Source: Eubacteriales bacterium
GTDB lineage: Bacteria > Bacillota > Clostridia > Peptostreptococcales > Anaerovoracaceae
Direction of reading: 5' to 3'
NCBI GenBank assembly: GCA_028704515.1
Contig: JAQWFH010000002.1
Coordinates: 1 to 64,000 of the forward strand
Length of the DNA: 64,000 nucleotides
Position 1 is the stretch's first letter; each line of letters begins with the position of its first letter. The position numbers and the translations under genes are program-made. The notes beneath the pieces were generated by a model. The model ran no database searches and was not told the origin of the DNA. It was given only the letters and a program-made list of their open reading frames with translations. Shown here in pieces: positions 50,269-60,018 of this stretch.

Positions 50269-51474
50269 CTATATATCGCGGGAAACCATTTCGCCCGCAG
50301 GTATTTTTTGTGAGCTTGAAATTGAAATACCGTCCCCCATAACCGTTATCTTCGGATTGCCTTCGGAATCATTTTCTTCCCCTCCAACGATTGCTTTGTC
50401 ATGTATGCTTACTTCAGTCGCAATTACTGAATAGTTTACAACGGCGTCCTCTTCAATAACTGTATTTGACATTATGACCGAGTTGGATACTACAGCGCCT
50501 CGTTTAATTACGACGCCCGGAAATATTATGCTGTTGTTTATCTCACCGTTAATTGTACACCCCTCGGAAATATATGCATTTCTCAAGATAGCGTCTGACC
50601 CCACATATTGCGGAGGAAGAAGACCTGTCTTCGAATATATTTTCCAAGGCGGGTCATTTAACTCTAAAGGAACATTCGGATTTATAATATCCATATTCGC
50701 TTCCCAAAGCGATTCTATCGTCCCCACATCCTTCCAATATCCCTTGAATTCGTAAGCATATAGTGATTCTCCTGAATTCAGCATCTGTGGTATGACATTC
50801 TTGCCAAAGTCATTTTGGGATTTCGGATCTTCCTCATCTAAAATAAGATATTTCTTTAATTTTTTCCAGTTGAAAATATATACACCCATAGACGCAAGTG
50901 TACTCTTTGGTTCAGGGGGTTTTTCTTCGAATTCGTACACCTGATAATTTTCGTCGACATTCATAACCCCAAAGCGAGATGCTTCTGCAATCGGCACTGA
51001 AATGACCGCTATGGTGCAGTCTGCCTGCTTTTCCTTGTGATATACAAGCATATCAAGATAATTCATTTTGTAAACATGGTCGCCGGAAAGGATTATGACA
51101 TACTCAGGATCATAAATCTCAATGAAATTCATGTTCTGATATATAGCATTTGCCGTTCCTTTGTACCACTCGCCGGATTTCCCTTTTACATATGGCGGAA
51201 GTATACTAACTCCCCCATACAATCTGTCTAAATCCCATGGTTGGCCGCTTCCTATATAAGCATTGAGCTCCAAAGGCCTGTATTGGGTTAAAACACCTAC
51301 CGTATATATACCTGAGTTCGTACAATTCGAAAGTGGAAAATCAATTATCCTATACTTCCCTCCGAAGGGTACTGCAGGTTTTGCGACATTGTCAGTTAAA
51401 ACTCCAAGCCTGCTGCCCTGCCCCCCTGCCAGGAGCATGGCTACAATTTCTTTCTTTGTCATGTTAATCAACAT
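50269..51474 (-). CDS. glgC: Glucose-1-phosphate adenylyltransferase
   Basis: Protein of 401 residues. Nucleotide loop [16 protein letters not shown] near 14-29, glucose-1-P site [10 protein letters not shown] near 190, left-handed beta-helix at the C-terminus. It makes ADP-glucose, the donor for GlgA. ATG 51474 has AAGGAGGTG before it and overlaps the glgB end by 11 bases. Confidence 0.96.
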   Translation of the reverse strand: MLINMTKKEIVAMLLAGGQGSRLGVLTDNVAKPAVPFGGKYRIIDFPLSNCTNSGIYTVGVLTQYRPLELNAYIGSGQPWDLDRLYGGVSILPPYVKGKSGEWYKGTANAIYQNMNFIEIYDPEYVIILSGDHVYKMNYLDMLVYHKEKQADCTIAVISVPIAEASRFGVMNVDENYQVYEFEEKPPEPKSTLASMGVYIFNWKKLKKYLILDEEDPKSQNDFGKNVIPQMLNSGESLYAYEFKGYWKDVGTIESLWEANMDIINPNVPLELNDPPWKIYSKTGLLPPQYVGSDAILRNAYISEGCTINGEINNSIIFPGVVIKRGAVVSNSVIMSNTVIEEDAVVNYSVIATEVSIHDKAIVGGEENDSEGNPKITVMGDGISISSSQKIPAGEMVSRDI

Positions 51475-53359
51475 TATTGCACCTCCTTATTCTTTTCCAT
51501 ATGCTTGTAGAAAATCCCGGTATATCCAATGCTAAGCAAGGGGATGTCCCTTCGTTTGCTTTTCCAGGTCTTGTTTCGCACTTGCAAACAGCTCCTAATC
51601 CGCCGTAATCCTTCGCATCAGATGTAAAAACAAGATGGTACTCCGCCGCATCTTCAAGATTTATTAAATACTCTTCATAACAAATCGGCGAAAAGTTGCA
51701 TATAATCATCAGCTCATTTCCCGCCTTGTCAAAGCGTCTGAAGGAAAATACATTTCTGTCACTGTCGTCGGCATTCACCCATTGAAAACCATCCCAATCC
51801 GTATCACATTCCCAAAGCTCTTGTCTGTTCTTATAGATATGATTCAAATCCTTAACGAATTCATGAAATTTTTCGTGCTCCTTTGTATCAAGAAGATACC
51901 AATCAAGCTCTGCTTCATAGTTCCATTCCGAGAACTGGGCAAGCTCACCTCCCATGAATATCAATTTTTTCCCCGGATGACACATCATGTACGTAAAATA
52001 TGTCCTTAGATTTGCCAGCTTCTCCTTAAGTGTTCCCGGCATTTTGTTTGACAATGAGCCCTTTACATGAACGACCTCATCGTGCGAAAGCGGCAATATG
52101 AAATTCTCTGAAAATGCGTATGTCATCGAAAACGTAATTTTGTTATGGCAACCTCCCCGAAACAAGCTGTCCTGCCCCATATAGCAAAGCGTATCATTCA
52201 TCCAGCCCATATTCCACTTAAAGTTAAATCCCAGGCCCCCTATGTCTGTCGGTTTTGTAACCATAGGCCATGATGTCGATTCTTCCGCAATCATAAGAGC
52301 GTAAGGAAATCTGCCAAACACTACTTTGTTAAGCTGCTTCAAGAAATCTATAGCCTCAAGATTTTCCTTACCGCCATGCCGGTTCGGCCTCCAATTCCCG
52401 GAAGATCGGTTGTAATCTAAATATAGCATAGATGCAACAGCATCTACCCTTAGTCCGTCTATGTGAAACTTATCAAACCAAAACACAGCGTTTGATATTA
52501 AAAAGCTCTTGACCTCATGTCTTGCCCAATCGAAGACCATGGTCCCCCAAGCTTCATGTTTATTCTTAAACTCATCCGAATATTCATAACACGCTGTACC
52601 GTCAAATTTATATAAACCTGCGGCATCCTTTGGAAAATGCCCGGGCACCCAGTCCATTATTACACCTATGCCAGCTTGATGGCATTTATCTACGAATCCC
52701 ATAAATTCGGCGGGTGTTCCATATCTCGAGGTTACAGCAAAATATCCGATAATTTGATATCCCCATGAACCGTCGTACGGATATTCAGAAATAGGCATAA
52801 GCTCTATATGCGTATAGCCCATATTCTTTACATACGGGATTAATTCCTCTACCAATTTCGAGTAACTGAAAAAATTCCCATCCTCATAGCGTTTCCATGA
52901 TCCGAGGTGTACTTCATATATGTTCATTGGAGCTGCGTAAGGATTTGCTACGGCTCTTTTCTTTAGCCATGCTGCATCCTTCCACTCATATCCTTCAAGA
53001 TCATATATCTTTGAGGCCGTTTCGGGTCTGAGCTCAGCATGATATCCGTAAGGATCGGCCTTATATAGAATCTGCCCTTCTCGGTCTTCAATCATGTACT
53101 TATAGCTGTCGTACTCAGAAAGCCCGGGGATGAACAATTCCCAAAGTCCCTTTTCCGTTATTTTCCGCATAGAATATCGAGCATCCCAGTCGCAGAATGC
53201 TCCCGTAATATGTACGGCCACTGCGTTTGGTGCCCATACCCTAAATATATATCCGGCTTTTCCCGCTGACGTTTTCTTATGTGCTCCCAAGAGCTCATAT
53301 GCAGAAAAAAGCTCTCCGTCATGAAAAAGCTTTGCACTATTGATCAGGTCGATACACAT
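51464..53359 (-). CDS. glgB: 1,4-alpha-glucan branching enzyme
   Basis: GH13/CBM48 enzyme of 631 residues. N-terminal CBM48 (YELLGAHKK to GAFCDWD), catalytic barrel with [16 protein letters not shown] (nucleophile near 301), AEESTSWP (acid/base near 356) and [10 protein letters not shown] near 424. It creates alpha-1,6 branches in glycogen. First gene of the glycogen operon, with GGGAGGTG before ATG 53359. Confidence 0.96.
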   Translation of the reverse strand: MCIDLINSAKLFHDGELFSAYELLGAHKKTSAGKAGYIFRVWAPNAVAVHITGAFCDWDARYSMRKITEKGLWELFIPGLSEYDSYKYMIEDREGQILYKADPYGYHAELRPETASKIYDLEGYEWKDAAWLKKRAVANPYAAPMNIYEVHLGSWKRYEDGNFFSYSKLVEELIPYVKNMGYTHIELMPISEYPYDGSWGYQIIGYFAVTSRYGTPAEFMGFVDKCHQAGIGVIMDWVPGHFPKDAAGLYKFDGTACYEYSDEFKNKHEAWGTMVFDWARHEVKSFLISNAVFWFDKFHIDGLRVDAVASMLYLDYNRSSGNWRPNRHGGKENLEAIDFLKQLNKVVFGRFPYALMIAEESTSWPMVTKPTDIGGLGFNFKWNMGWMNDTLCYMGQDSLFRGGCHNKITFSMTYAFSENFILPLSHDEVVHVKGSLSNKMPGTLKEKLANLRTYFTYMMCHPGKKLIFMGGELAQFSEWNYEAELDWYLLDTKEHEKFHEFVKDLNHIYKNRQELWECDTDWDGFQWVNADDSDRNVFSFRRFDKAGNELMIICNFSPICYEEYLINLEDAAEYHLVFTSDAKDYGGLGAVCKCETRPGKANEGTSPCLALDIPGFSTSIWKRIRRCNNVD

Positions 53360-53439
53360 CCTATTGCACCTCCCAAATACAAAAATAGACTTTATCTTTA
53401 CAAAAAATAACCATATTTTTACATTTTGATAAAAATTTG

Positions 53440-53468
53440 TTGAAATTTGTCACTATTTTACATAAACT
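53440..53468 (+). promoter_or_regulatory. Promoter for the 40-aa zinc-finger gene
   Basis: TTGAAA (53440-53445), 17 bases, TAAACT (53463-53468), about 38 bases before ATG 53506. The gap 53360-53505 also must contain the glgB promoter on the other strand; I could not choose one with confidence. Confidence 0.5.
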
Positions 53469-53505
53469 AATAATTGCTAGGGAACCGGCAAAGGAGAAAC
53501 AAGAT

Positions 53506-53628
53506 ATGAGTAAATATTGCCTAATATGCGGTTCACCCGCTGCAGTAATAGCTTTTAAGAACAATAACCTTTGCGAGGAATGCATGAGCTATATCAAGAA
53601 ATCCCACTTTCTTGATGAAGATGCTTGA
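53506..53628 (+). CDS. Forty-residue protein with two CxxC motifs
   Basis: Tiny protein starting at ATG 53506, with AAAGGAG before it: MSKYCLICGSPAAVIAFKNN then LCEECMSYIKKS. Two CxxC pairs 18 residues apart make a zinc ribbon likely. It has its own promoter, divergent from the glycogen operon. Small treble-clef proteins of this kind can be sporulation or regulatory factors, but none is recognised here. The 165 bases after it, to 53793, show no gene or hairpin. Confidence 0.6.
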   Translation: MSKYCLICGSPAAVIAFKNNNLCEECMSYIKKSHFLDEDA

Positions 53629-53793
53629 ACTCGTATATCCGCTATAGTCCATGCAATGTACTTACAAATATACATGACAGACCGATAAAATAATCCCCCC
53701 ATTATTGCAACTGCTGGTATTTATGTTTCCTTAGCAATCGGGTCAATGCAAAGTGCACTTTACGTCAGATAATCTGCCTTTTGCATTGGCTCA

Positions 53794-54411
53794 TTATTTT
53801 TTTGTGCGCTGCATTGCACGGCGCTCGGCATCTTTTCTTTTCTTAGTCTTCGGTTTCATTACGGAATACCCAAATGTTCCGACAGCTTTACTCTTCAATG
53901 GTATATATTCACCGTGGCAATATGCTATCAACCCCGCCTTATCTATGCGCAGCTTCCCGTTTTCTTGCTCCAAAGAGGCGTCCGCATGTACCTTGACTAT
54001 CTCTGCAATAAACATATCATGCGTAGGATATTCCTTTTGCTCTATTACGCGGCATTCCAGATTAACCGGTGCCTCTGCAATCATAGGGCATCCCACTTCA
54101 TCCGCCGGAAGCGGGGTAAGTCCCGTTTCATCCCATTTGTTGACATCCTTACCCGATTTAACACCGCAGTAGTCGCATTTTGATGCCATTGCCTCATTCG
54201 GCAGGTTGATTATAAATTCTCGTTCCCTTTCAATTATCGCATGCGAATGTCTTGACTTTCTGACCGATATATATGTTAACGGGGGGTCCGAGTTTATGAT
54301 TCCCGTCCAGGCTATAGTTATTATATTCTTCTCCCCGCCCTTGCCGCACGATACCATTATCGGAGGTATTGGCGAAAGCATTGCAGATCCTTTAAAGCTT
54401 ACCTTTTTCAT
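53794..54411 (-). CDS. Flavin reductase family protein (FMN-binding)
   Basis: Protein of 205 residues with the flavin reductase-like split barrel (IITIAWTGIINSDPPLTYIS near 30-49, and GEYIPL near 167). In anaerobes this fold is used as NAD(P)H-dependent FMN reductase or as flavoredoxin. The basic C-terminal tail (KPKTKKRKDAERRAMQRTKK) is unusual and may contact nucleic acid or membrane. The start overlaps the rluD stop by four bases. Confidence 0.85.
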   Translation of the reverse strand: MKKVSFKGSAMLSPIPPIMVSCGKGGEKNIITIAWTGIINSDPPLTYISVRKSRHSHAIIEREREFIINLPNEAMASKCDYCGVKSGKDVNKWDETGLTPLPADEVGCPMIAEAPVNLECRVIEQKEYPTHDMFIAEIVKVHADASLEQENGKLRIDKAGLIAYCHGEYIPLKSKAVGTFGYSVMKPKTKKRKDAERRAMQRTKK

Positions 54412-55355
54412 GCGTTTTTTTCTCCTCTCAATTTGTCCAAAATTGTTTGAAATTTTTCAGGCAGCGGGCTCTCAAATTCCATGTATTCATCCGTCTTAGG
54501 ATGAACGAAACCAAGCACTCCTGCGTGAAGCAATTGTCCGTTTGTTTTAAATGCCTGCTTGGTTGGTCCGTATAGCGGGTCATCCGCAAGAGGATGCTTT
54601 ATATATGCCATATGCACCCTTATCTGATGAGTACGGCCAGTTTCCAGTCTCACCGTTATATAGGTAAATCGGCCGAAACGCTCTTCAATCATATAGTGCG
54701 TTATGGCAGACCTTGATCCTTCCTGCAATTCGCCATTTATGGCAGGTATAACTGCTTTCCTGAGTCTATTTCTTGGGTCTCTTCCTATCGGCATGTCGAC
54801 AGTGCCTTCATCCTCGACAAAATTATTGTATACAATTGCGTGATATATCCTCTTGATACTATGCTCTTTGAGCTGCTTCGCAAGTGAATTATGAGCCTTA
54901 TCATTCTTTGCTATGACGAGAAGCCCGGACGTGTCCTTATCAATTCTATGCACTATTCCCGGTCTTATTACCCCGTTCACTTTTGAGAGATTATCACCGC
55001 AATGATTTATAATGGCGTTTACAAGTGTCCCCTCGGAATTCCCTGCTGCAGGATGAACTACCATCCCTCTGGGTTTATTTACTACCAACAGGTCGTTGTC
55101 CTCGTATATAATATCCAGGTCTATTTCTTCGCCCTTTACCTTAAGCTCAACTTTTTCGGGTACAATCACCTCAACGAGCGTGCCTTCCTTAAGCTTCTCT
55201 TTTTTTTCAAACCGCACGTTGCCGCCTATAGATACCGCGCCCGCCTCTATAAGCTTTTGAGCCTGGTTTCTTGTTATGCTGGGGATAGCCTTAGCTATGA
55301 CCGTATCGAGTCTGCTGTCACTCAGGCTTTTATCTACAATAAAGGTCTCCTTCAT
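54408..55355 (-). CDS. RluD-family 23S rRNA pseudouridine synthase
   Basis: Protein of 315 residues. N-terminal S4 domain (LDTVIAKAIPSITRNQAQKL), catalytic segment VHRIDKDTSGLLVIAK with the active Asp near 140, and the TGRTHQIRVHMAYIKHPL loop near 230. It isomerises uridines in rRNA. Translationally coupled to lspA upstream; lspA-rluD order is common. Confidence 0.93.
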   Translation of the reverse strand: MKETFIVDKSLSDSRLDTVIAKAIPSITRNQAQKLIEAGAVSIGGNVRFEKKEKLKEGTLVEVIVPEKVELKVKGEEIDLDIIYEDNDLLVVNKPRGMVVHPAAGNSEGTLVNAIINHCGDNLSKVNGVIRPGIVHRIDKDTSGLLVIAKNDKAHNSLAKQLKEHSIKRIYHAIVYNNFVEDEGTVDMPIGRDPRNRLRKAVIPAINGELQEGSRSAITHYMIEERFGRFTYITVRLETGRTHQIRVHMAYIKHPLADDPLYGPTKQAFKTNGQLLHAGVLGFVHPKTDEYMEFESPLPEKFQTILDKLRGEKNA

Positions 55356-55807
55356 GCGTTCTTTCCTTCACCGCTTTTATCAAAAAACAATATATATATA
55401 ATCATAAGAGCACATCCCGAACACACTGCTATATCCGCTATATTAAATACCGGAAATACCCTAAAATCAAAGAAATCAATAACATATCCAAGGCGTATTC
55501 TGTCTATAAGGTTACCGGCGCCTCCGGCTATTATCAGTGAAAGTGCTGCATTTAAGGACCAATGTTGGCTTTTGCCCTTTAATTTCATAAAAACAACTAT
55601 GGCGGTTATAAATAAAATCGGAAGAACCTTTAGCAGCAATGTTTGATCTTGCAATATTGAAAATGCCGCTCCTGTATTTCTTACATATGTTATATGAAAC
55701 ATGTCATACACTATCGGTATCGACTGCCCAAACGCCATACTTGCATGAATATATGATTTTGAAATTTGATCTGCGGCTATTACAACAAAAATCAATAAAT
55801 AGTACAT
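55352..55807 (-). CDS. lspA: Prolipoprotein signal peptidase
   Basis: Membrane aspartyl protease of 151 residues with four hydrophobic helices. Catalytic Asp residues lie in GAGNLIDRIRLGYVIDF (near 92-108) and VFNIADIAVCSG (near 116-127). It removes signal peptides from lipoproteins. No Shine-Dalgarno sequence is visible; the preceding sequence is the T-rich tail of a hairpin. Confidence 0.94.
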   Translation of the reverse strand: MYYLLIFVVIAADQISKSYIHASMAFGQSIPIVYDMFHITYVRNTGAAFSILQDQTLLLKVLPILFITAIVVFMKLKGKSQHWSLNAALSLIIAGGAGNLIDRIRLGYVIDFFDFRVFPVFNIADIAVCSGCALMIIYILFFDKSGEGKNA

Positions 55808-55811
55808 TTAA

Positions 55812-55836
55812 AAATTACGGGGTATAAAAACCCCGC
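55812..55836 (-). terminator. Hairpin between divIVA and lspA
   Basis: On the minus strand CGGGGT and ACCCCG (55830-55835 and 55818-55823) form a short stem followed by TAATTTTTAAATG, the last three bases being the lspA start. It looks like a weak terminator or attenuator directly at the lspA start codon. Confidence 0.55.
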
Positions 55837-55848
55837 TTTCCTTTCGTG

Positions 55849-56439
55849 TTAATCTTTAATTTTTTTTAGGACCATAGTTTTATCGTTGCTTGTATCGCTG
55901 TCGAATACGGCCATATTTACCCTGTGAAATGTATTGTTTTCAGTTTCCGGGACCTGCGAATTTACTTGTTTGACTCCTTCCGCATCAAAAAACAATTCAT
56001 ATGATACATTCTCAAATCTCTCAAATTCAGATTCAAGAAAGCTTCTATATTTTGTTTTGAAGGCGGCGAGGTTGTTTTTCATTCTTATGCCCTCTTCAGT
56101 CAGCCGTTCTACGGATTCTCGAGCTTCTCTCTGGATAAGTTCCGCATCCAATTCTGCATTTTTTAATAGGATTTCGGCGCGCTTTTCCGCACTTCCCGAT
56201 ATGTCGCTCATAAGCGCCTTTGCAGCTTCGAGTGTCTCAAGAACTGCTCCCTCCGAGCTCTTATATCTCGTTAAATCTTCCGACAGCTTTGAAATATTTT
56301 CCTTTAGAGACACGTTCTCCTGTAAAAGCTTTTCCATATCTACTGTTATTAAGTCAAGGAAAGCATCTACTTCTTCCTCTTTATAGCCGCGCACGACTTT
56401 AGAAAATTCTTTGTTTTGGATATCGAGGGGTGTAATCAT
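55849..56439 (-). CDS. divIVA: DivIVA-domain cell division protein
   Basis: Protein of 196 residues: conserved membrane-curvature-sensing N-terminus (ITPLDIQNKEFSKVVRGYKE then EEVDAFLD), then long coiled coil. It marks division sites and poles and helps place division, and in sporeformers chromosome anchoring. Directly follows sepF by six bases, the normal order. Confidence 0.93.
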   Translation of the reverse strand: MITPLDIQNKEFSKVVRGYKEEEVDAFLDLITVDMEKLLQENVSLKENISKLSEDLTRYKSSEGAVLETLEAAKALMSDISGSAEKRAEILLKNAELDAELIQREARESVERLTEEGIRMKNNLAAFKTKYRSFLESEFERFENVSYELFFDAEGVKQVNSQVPETENNTFHRVNMAVFDSDTSNDKTMVLKKIKD

Positions 56440-56445
56440 TAATAT

Positions 56446-56928
56446 TTACCTCCATATACTCTTGTTATTGCCTCCGAAATCTATACCTTTATGATCTACC
56501 GATGCGCTAATATCAACGTTTTCAGGTGCAAATACAAATATATTGTTCGCTATTTTTTGAACATTACCGTTCAGCGCATACGTCGCTCCTGAGAGGAAAT
56601 CAAAGATTTTCCTACCCATATCGGGCTCTACTTTCTCAAGGTTTATTATCACTGGCTTTCTTCCCTTTAGATTATCGACAAGCTTAGGACATTCATCAAA
56701 ATTTTTCGGTTCTATTATAACCATTTTGAAGGTTCCTGTCTTATCTGTAACGGTTGCTCTCTTCATCGGCATGACATTACTTTCCTTGTTTTGCACGTAG
56801 TTTTTCTTTGAGTCTACCGTTTTTCTCTCTATTTTGTTTGCTGCAGCCTGGATTTCTTCTTCCGTTATTTCATCATCGTCCACTTCTTCTATGCCTACCA
56901 GATCTTTCATTTTATCAAAAAACCCCAT
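56446..56928 (-). CDS. sepF: SepF cell division protein
   Basis: Protein of 160 residues: N-terminal amphipathic helix (MGFFDKMKDLVGIEE) that binds membrane, acidic linker, and the SepF fold (DNLKGRKPVIINLEKVEPDM, then GRKIFDFLSGATYAL) that polymerises and ties FtsZ to the membrane. Between yggS and divIVA as usual. Confidence 0.95.
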   Translation of the reverse strand: MGFFDKMKDLVGIEEVDDDEITEEEIQAAANKIERKTVDSKKNYVQNKESNVMPMKRATVTDKTGTFKMVIIEPKNFDECPKLVDNLKGRKPVIINLEKVEPDMGRKIFDFLSGATYALNGNVQKIANNIFVFAPENVDISASVDHKGIDFGGNNKSIWR

Positions 56929-56942
56929 ATTTCATCCCTCCC

Positions 56943-57644
56943 CTAATTTTGTTTATTATAATTTCTTTCTCCGAATATCGCTGTCCCGATTCTTATCATC
57001 GTGCTGCCCTCTTTTATGGCTACTTTGTAATCGTGCGACATACCCATGGAAATATATTTAAAATCAAGATTTTTGTGTTGTATCTTGGAATATTCATCGT
57101 AAAGTGCTTTTACTTCCCTGAAATATTGGCTCACATCTTCAGGATTCTCTGCAAATGGGGCTATACACATTAGGCCTCTTATTCTTATGTTTTCACAATT
57201 GTTGAGTATCCATTTTAGCATTGCCTCAGTCTCGTCTATAGTTATCCCGAATTTTGCTTCATCCATTGCAGGATTCACCTGGATAAGAATATCCATAGTG
57301 ATATTGAGCTGCGCTGCTCTTTTATCTATTTCTTCGGCAAGCCTTACAGAATCCACGGAATGTATAAGCGCTACCTTGTCAATTATATATTTAACCTTGT
57401 TTGTCTGAAGGTGGCCTACCATATGCCATCTGACAGGTATGATAAGGTCGTATTTTTCAAGTATTTCCTGCACCTTATTTTCACATATATCGGTTATACC
57501 GCAGTTAATAGCTTCGTTTATTTCCTCCGGAGTTCTTGTTTTCGTTACAGCGCATAACAGAATTTCATCAGTATCGCGCCCTACCTCTTTTGCAATTCTA
57601 TTTTTCTCTTCAATTATTAACTTAATATTGTCTTGTAACGCCAT
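56943..57644 (-). CDS. YggS/YlmE-type pyridoxal phosphate homeostasis protein
   Basis: Protein of 233 residues with a single TIM-barrel PLP-binding domain. PLP lysine is Lys35 in LLCAVTKTRTPEEI; GENKVQEILEKYD-like (here CENKVQEI) and MGMSHDYKVAIKEGSTMIRI near 207 are family signatures. It carries PLP and buffers its level rather than catalysing a known reaction. First of yggS-sepF-divIVA. Confidence 0.93.
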   Translation of the reverse strand: MALQDNIKLIIEEKNRIAKEVGRDTDEILLCAVTKTRTPEEINEAINCGITDICENKVQEILEKYDLIIPVRWHMVGHLQTNKVKYIIDKVALIHSVDSVRLAEEIDKRAAQLNITMDILIQVNPAMDEAKFGITIDETEAMLKWILNNCENIRIRGLMCIAPFAENPEDVSQYFREVKALYDEYSKIQHKNLDFKYISMGMSHDYKVAIKEGSTMIRIGTAIFGERNYNKQN

Positions 57645-57658
57645 AATTTGCCTCGCTC

Positions 57659-58639
57659 CTATTCCCCTGGATTCTTTAGAATCTCATCATATACTTCAAC
57701 TGTTTTAACTTGGTTCCCTTTGTCGTCATAATAAAGGGATTCGGCCGCAACAGAGTTTTGTCCGTCACTTGTTATTACTTTTATGGGCACAAATGTATAA
57801 TCTCCACCTTTTGTCTTTACATAAACCCCTATTTGACCTTCTTGTGCAGCGATACTCTTGTTGGGAATAATAAGTCCGCTGTATTCTGAGGTCACTATAG
57901 TCGCATCCACCTTACGAGCCTGTCCAAAATCCTCATAAAATCTATTTGTCTTTAAAACAACCTGCCAAACAATGCCATGCTCTTCTTTTATACTGGAAAT
58001 CTCAGCTCTCACGTCTCCGGCTGGCAGACGTACCGTAACACTTTTGCCTTGCTCATATTTTGCAACGCTACCCTCCTGAACCCAGCAGGTTATGTACCAT
58101 TCGTCATTTTCTATGATTTTATAGAGTGGCTCACCCTTTGCGGAAGTCTTCCTTGTCAGGTTGGTGGGCTCTTCGAGGCTTAATTTCTTGATTTCGTCAT
58201 AAGTCAGCTTTTCTATGTTTTCCGGCGAAAATACTGATTCAAATCCGTCGGCATAATATGAAACTATCCCATTAAATTCACTTTTGTAATTTGATTTTGT
58301 AATAGCATCCGAGCTCAGCTTTGTTATGATATCCTTATATTTACTCTCCACTTGATTGTCCTGAGAAGTATGGTTCAAGGCCAAAATAGTGTCTCCCGCC
58401 CTTACTTTTGTTCCGTTTTTTATGTAGTAATTTATACTGCCACCGGAAGCAGCGAGGTAAACCTTTTCGTTTGCCGATATGTAGCAGGCTTCCTCGTCGG
58501 TCACCTGCAAGGTGTCATAGCGCAGTATTTCTGTTGGCGTAAGCATGCCTGTAACAGAAGGGATTATATAAACTATAGTTCCTAGCACAGCCACGGCAAC
58601 CGCGTATGCTATGATCATGCGTTTCGAGTTTTTTTTCAT
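57659..58639 (-). CDS. HlyD-like single-span membrane protein
   Basis: Protein of 326 residues with one N-terminal membrane helix (RMIIAYAVAVAVLGTIVYII, near 7-26) and an extracytoplasmic part with lipoyl-like and beta-barrel motifs as in HlyD membrane-fusion proteins (GGSINYYIKNGTKVRAGDTI near 69-88). No ABC transporter partner is next to it. Such proteins occur beside yggS-sepF in many clostridia and may support division or wall function rather than export. The role is unproven. Confidence 0.75.
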   Translation of the reverse strand: MKKNSKRMIIAYAVAVAVLGTIVYIIPSVTGMLTPTEILRYDTLQVTDEEACYISANEKVYLAASGGSINYYIKNGTKVRAGDTILALNHTSQDNQVESKYKDIITKLSSDAITKSNYKSEFNGIVSYYADGFESVFSPENIEKLTYDEIKKLSLEEPTNLTRKTSAKGEPLYKIIENDEWYITCWVQEGSVAKYEQGKSVTVRLPAGDVRAEISSIKEEHGIVWQVVLKTNRFYEDFGQARKVDATIVTSEYSGLIIPNKSIAAQEGQIGVYVKTKGGDYTFVPIKVITSDGQNSVAAESLYYDDKGNQVKTVEVYDEILKNPGE

Positions 58640-58688
58640 GCCTATTGCTAATTCTCCGTTCTGTTACATTTTATCACAAGTACGGTCA

Positions 58689-59438
58689 TTAGTAAACTGA
58701 ATGCCCGCTTTGTTCGATGATTTTTTGAAGAATTTTCTTTTCTTCCTTCGTCAAATGTGGATCATCACAAAATTTGGCGAAGAGATCCGGACGGCGCTCT
58801 TTTGTCAGTTGCAGAGCCTTTTCCAGCTTCCAGAGAGATATGAGCTTATGATTGCCTCCCGTGAGTACTTCGGGCACATCCATGCCCATGAAGCTCCGAG
58901 GCTGCGTGTATTGGGGGTATTCGAGGAGGCCCGAATATACGGATTCTTCCGTTGCGGATTCTTTGCTAGCAAGTATACCAGGTATGAAGCGTGCGACTGC
59001 ATCGACAAGAATCATGGCCGGGAGCTCACCCCCCGTTAAGATGTAATCACCTATCGATATTTCTTCCATATCCCAATAATCTATCACACGCTGATCCACA
59101 CCTTCATAGTGCCCGCATAAAATCACAAGCTCTTCTTTTTTGGACAGCTCTTCAATCTTTGCCTTGTCCAAAAGCTTGCCTCTAGGGGACATATAAATTA
59201 TTTTTTTCTCTCCGGCTTGCAACGCTTCAAGTGCATCAAAGATAGGTTGAGCAAGCATGACCATTCCCGGCCCTCCGCCGAATGGATAATCATCGGCCTT
59301 TCTATGCTTGTTCGTACTATAATCTCTTATATCGGTTAACTTGATATCCAAAAGGTTTTTTTCCGAGGCTTTCCCGAGAATGCTTTCCGATAAAGGGGTA
59401 AACATTTCCGGAAAAAGGGTTAATATATCTATTTTCAT
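58689..59438 (-). CDS. trmD: tRNA (guanine-N1)-methyltransferase
   Basis: SPOUT enzyme of 249 residues. Knot region with YPFGGGPGMVMLAQPIF near 52-68, VILCGHYEGVDQRVIDYW near 104-121, and SIGDYILTGGELPAMILVDA near 127-146. It methylates G37 of tRNAs to keep the reading frame. It follows rimM by 18 bases. Confidence 0.97.
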   Translation of the reverse strand: MKIDILTLFPEMFTPLSESILGKASEKNLLDIKLTDIRDYSTNKHRKADDYPFGGGPGMVMLAQPIFDALEALQAGEKKIIYMSPRGKLLDKAKIEELSKKEELVILCGHYEGVDQRVIDYWDMEEISIGDYILTGGELPAMILVDAVARFIPGILASKESATEESVYSGLLEYPQYTQPRSFMGMDVPEVLTGGNHKLISLWKLEKALQLTKERRPDLFAKFCDDPHLTKEEKKILQKIIEQSGHSVY

Positions 59439-59456
59439 ATTTCTACCGTTTCCATT

Positions 59457-59951
59457 TTACAGCTCCAGAAGGCCTTCGGGAAGCTTAACCTTTATCTCTT
59501 TTATATTTAAATCGATATCAATTATGAATTCTTTTACCCCCGGGATTAACAGTAATTTGCCGTTTGCTCTTTCTATCTCGTAAAGATCCTGAGCAGCGTT
59601 TTGAATTATGTCCTTCACCTTGCCCAGGCTTTCACCGGTTTCATCAACTACGCTCATACCTATGAGATCTTTTATATAGTATGTGTCCTCCGGTAGCTCC
59701 GGCAAATCATCCTCTATGATATATATATACTTTTCTTTTGCGTTCTCTGCGCCAGTCCGGTCATCGATACCGGAGAGCTTAAGAATGACTATATTCTTTT
59801 GGTATCTGACATTTTCTATCCTGTGAATTTTTTCTTCCACATATATATCGGTCAATTCTTTGTAACGGGAAGGTTCCGAATATGAATATACCTTTACTTC
59901 GCCCTTTAACCCTACTGCATTGACAATTTTTCCCATTTTTATTTTTTTCAT
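59457..59951 (-). CDS. rimM: Ribosome maturation factor RimM
   Basis: Protein of 164 residues: N-terminal RimM barrel (KIVNAVGLKGEVKVYSY) and C-terminal PRC barrel (DTYYIKDLIGMSVVDETGES, then LGKVKDII). It helps assemble the 30S head around S19. A hairpin separates it from khpA. Confidence 0.95.
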   Translation of the reverse strand: MKKIKMGKIVNAVGLKGEVKVYSYSEPSRYKELTDIYVEEKIHRIENVRYQKNIVILKLSGIDDRTGAENAKEKYIYIIEDDLPELPEDTYYIKDLIGMSVVDETGESLGKVKDIIQNAAQDLYEIERANGKLLLIPGVKEFIIDIDLNIKEIKVKLPEGLLEL

Positions 59952-59974
59952 AAATCTTTCTCTTTATACAAAGA

Positions 59975-60001
59975 AGGCACATACGATTTTAATATGTGCC
60001 T
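59975..60001 (-). terminator. Hairpin between khpA and rimM
   Basis: On the minus strand AGGCACATA pairs with TATGTGCCT (9 bp, 9-base loop), followed by TCTTTG. It is probably a partial terminator that lowers rimM-trmD transcription relative to ffh-rpsP-khpA. Confidence 0.6.
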
Positions 60002-60018
60002 CAAGCTTATTGCGTTCA

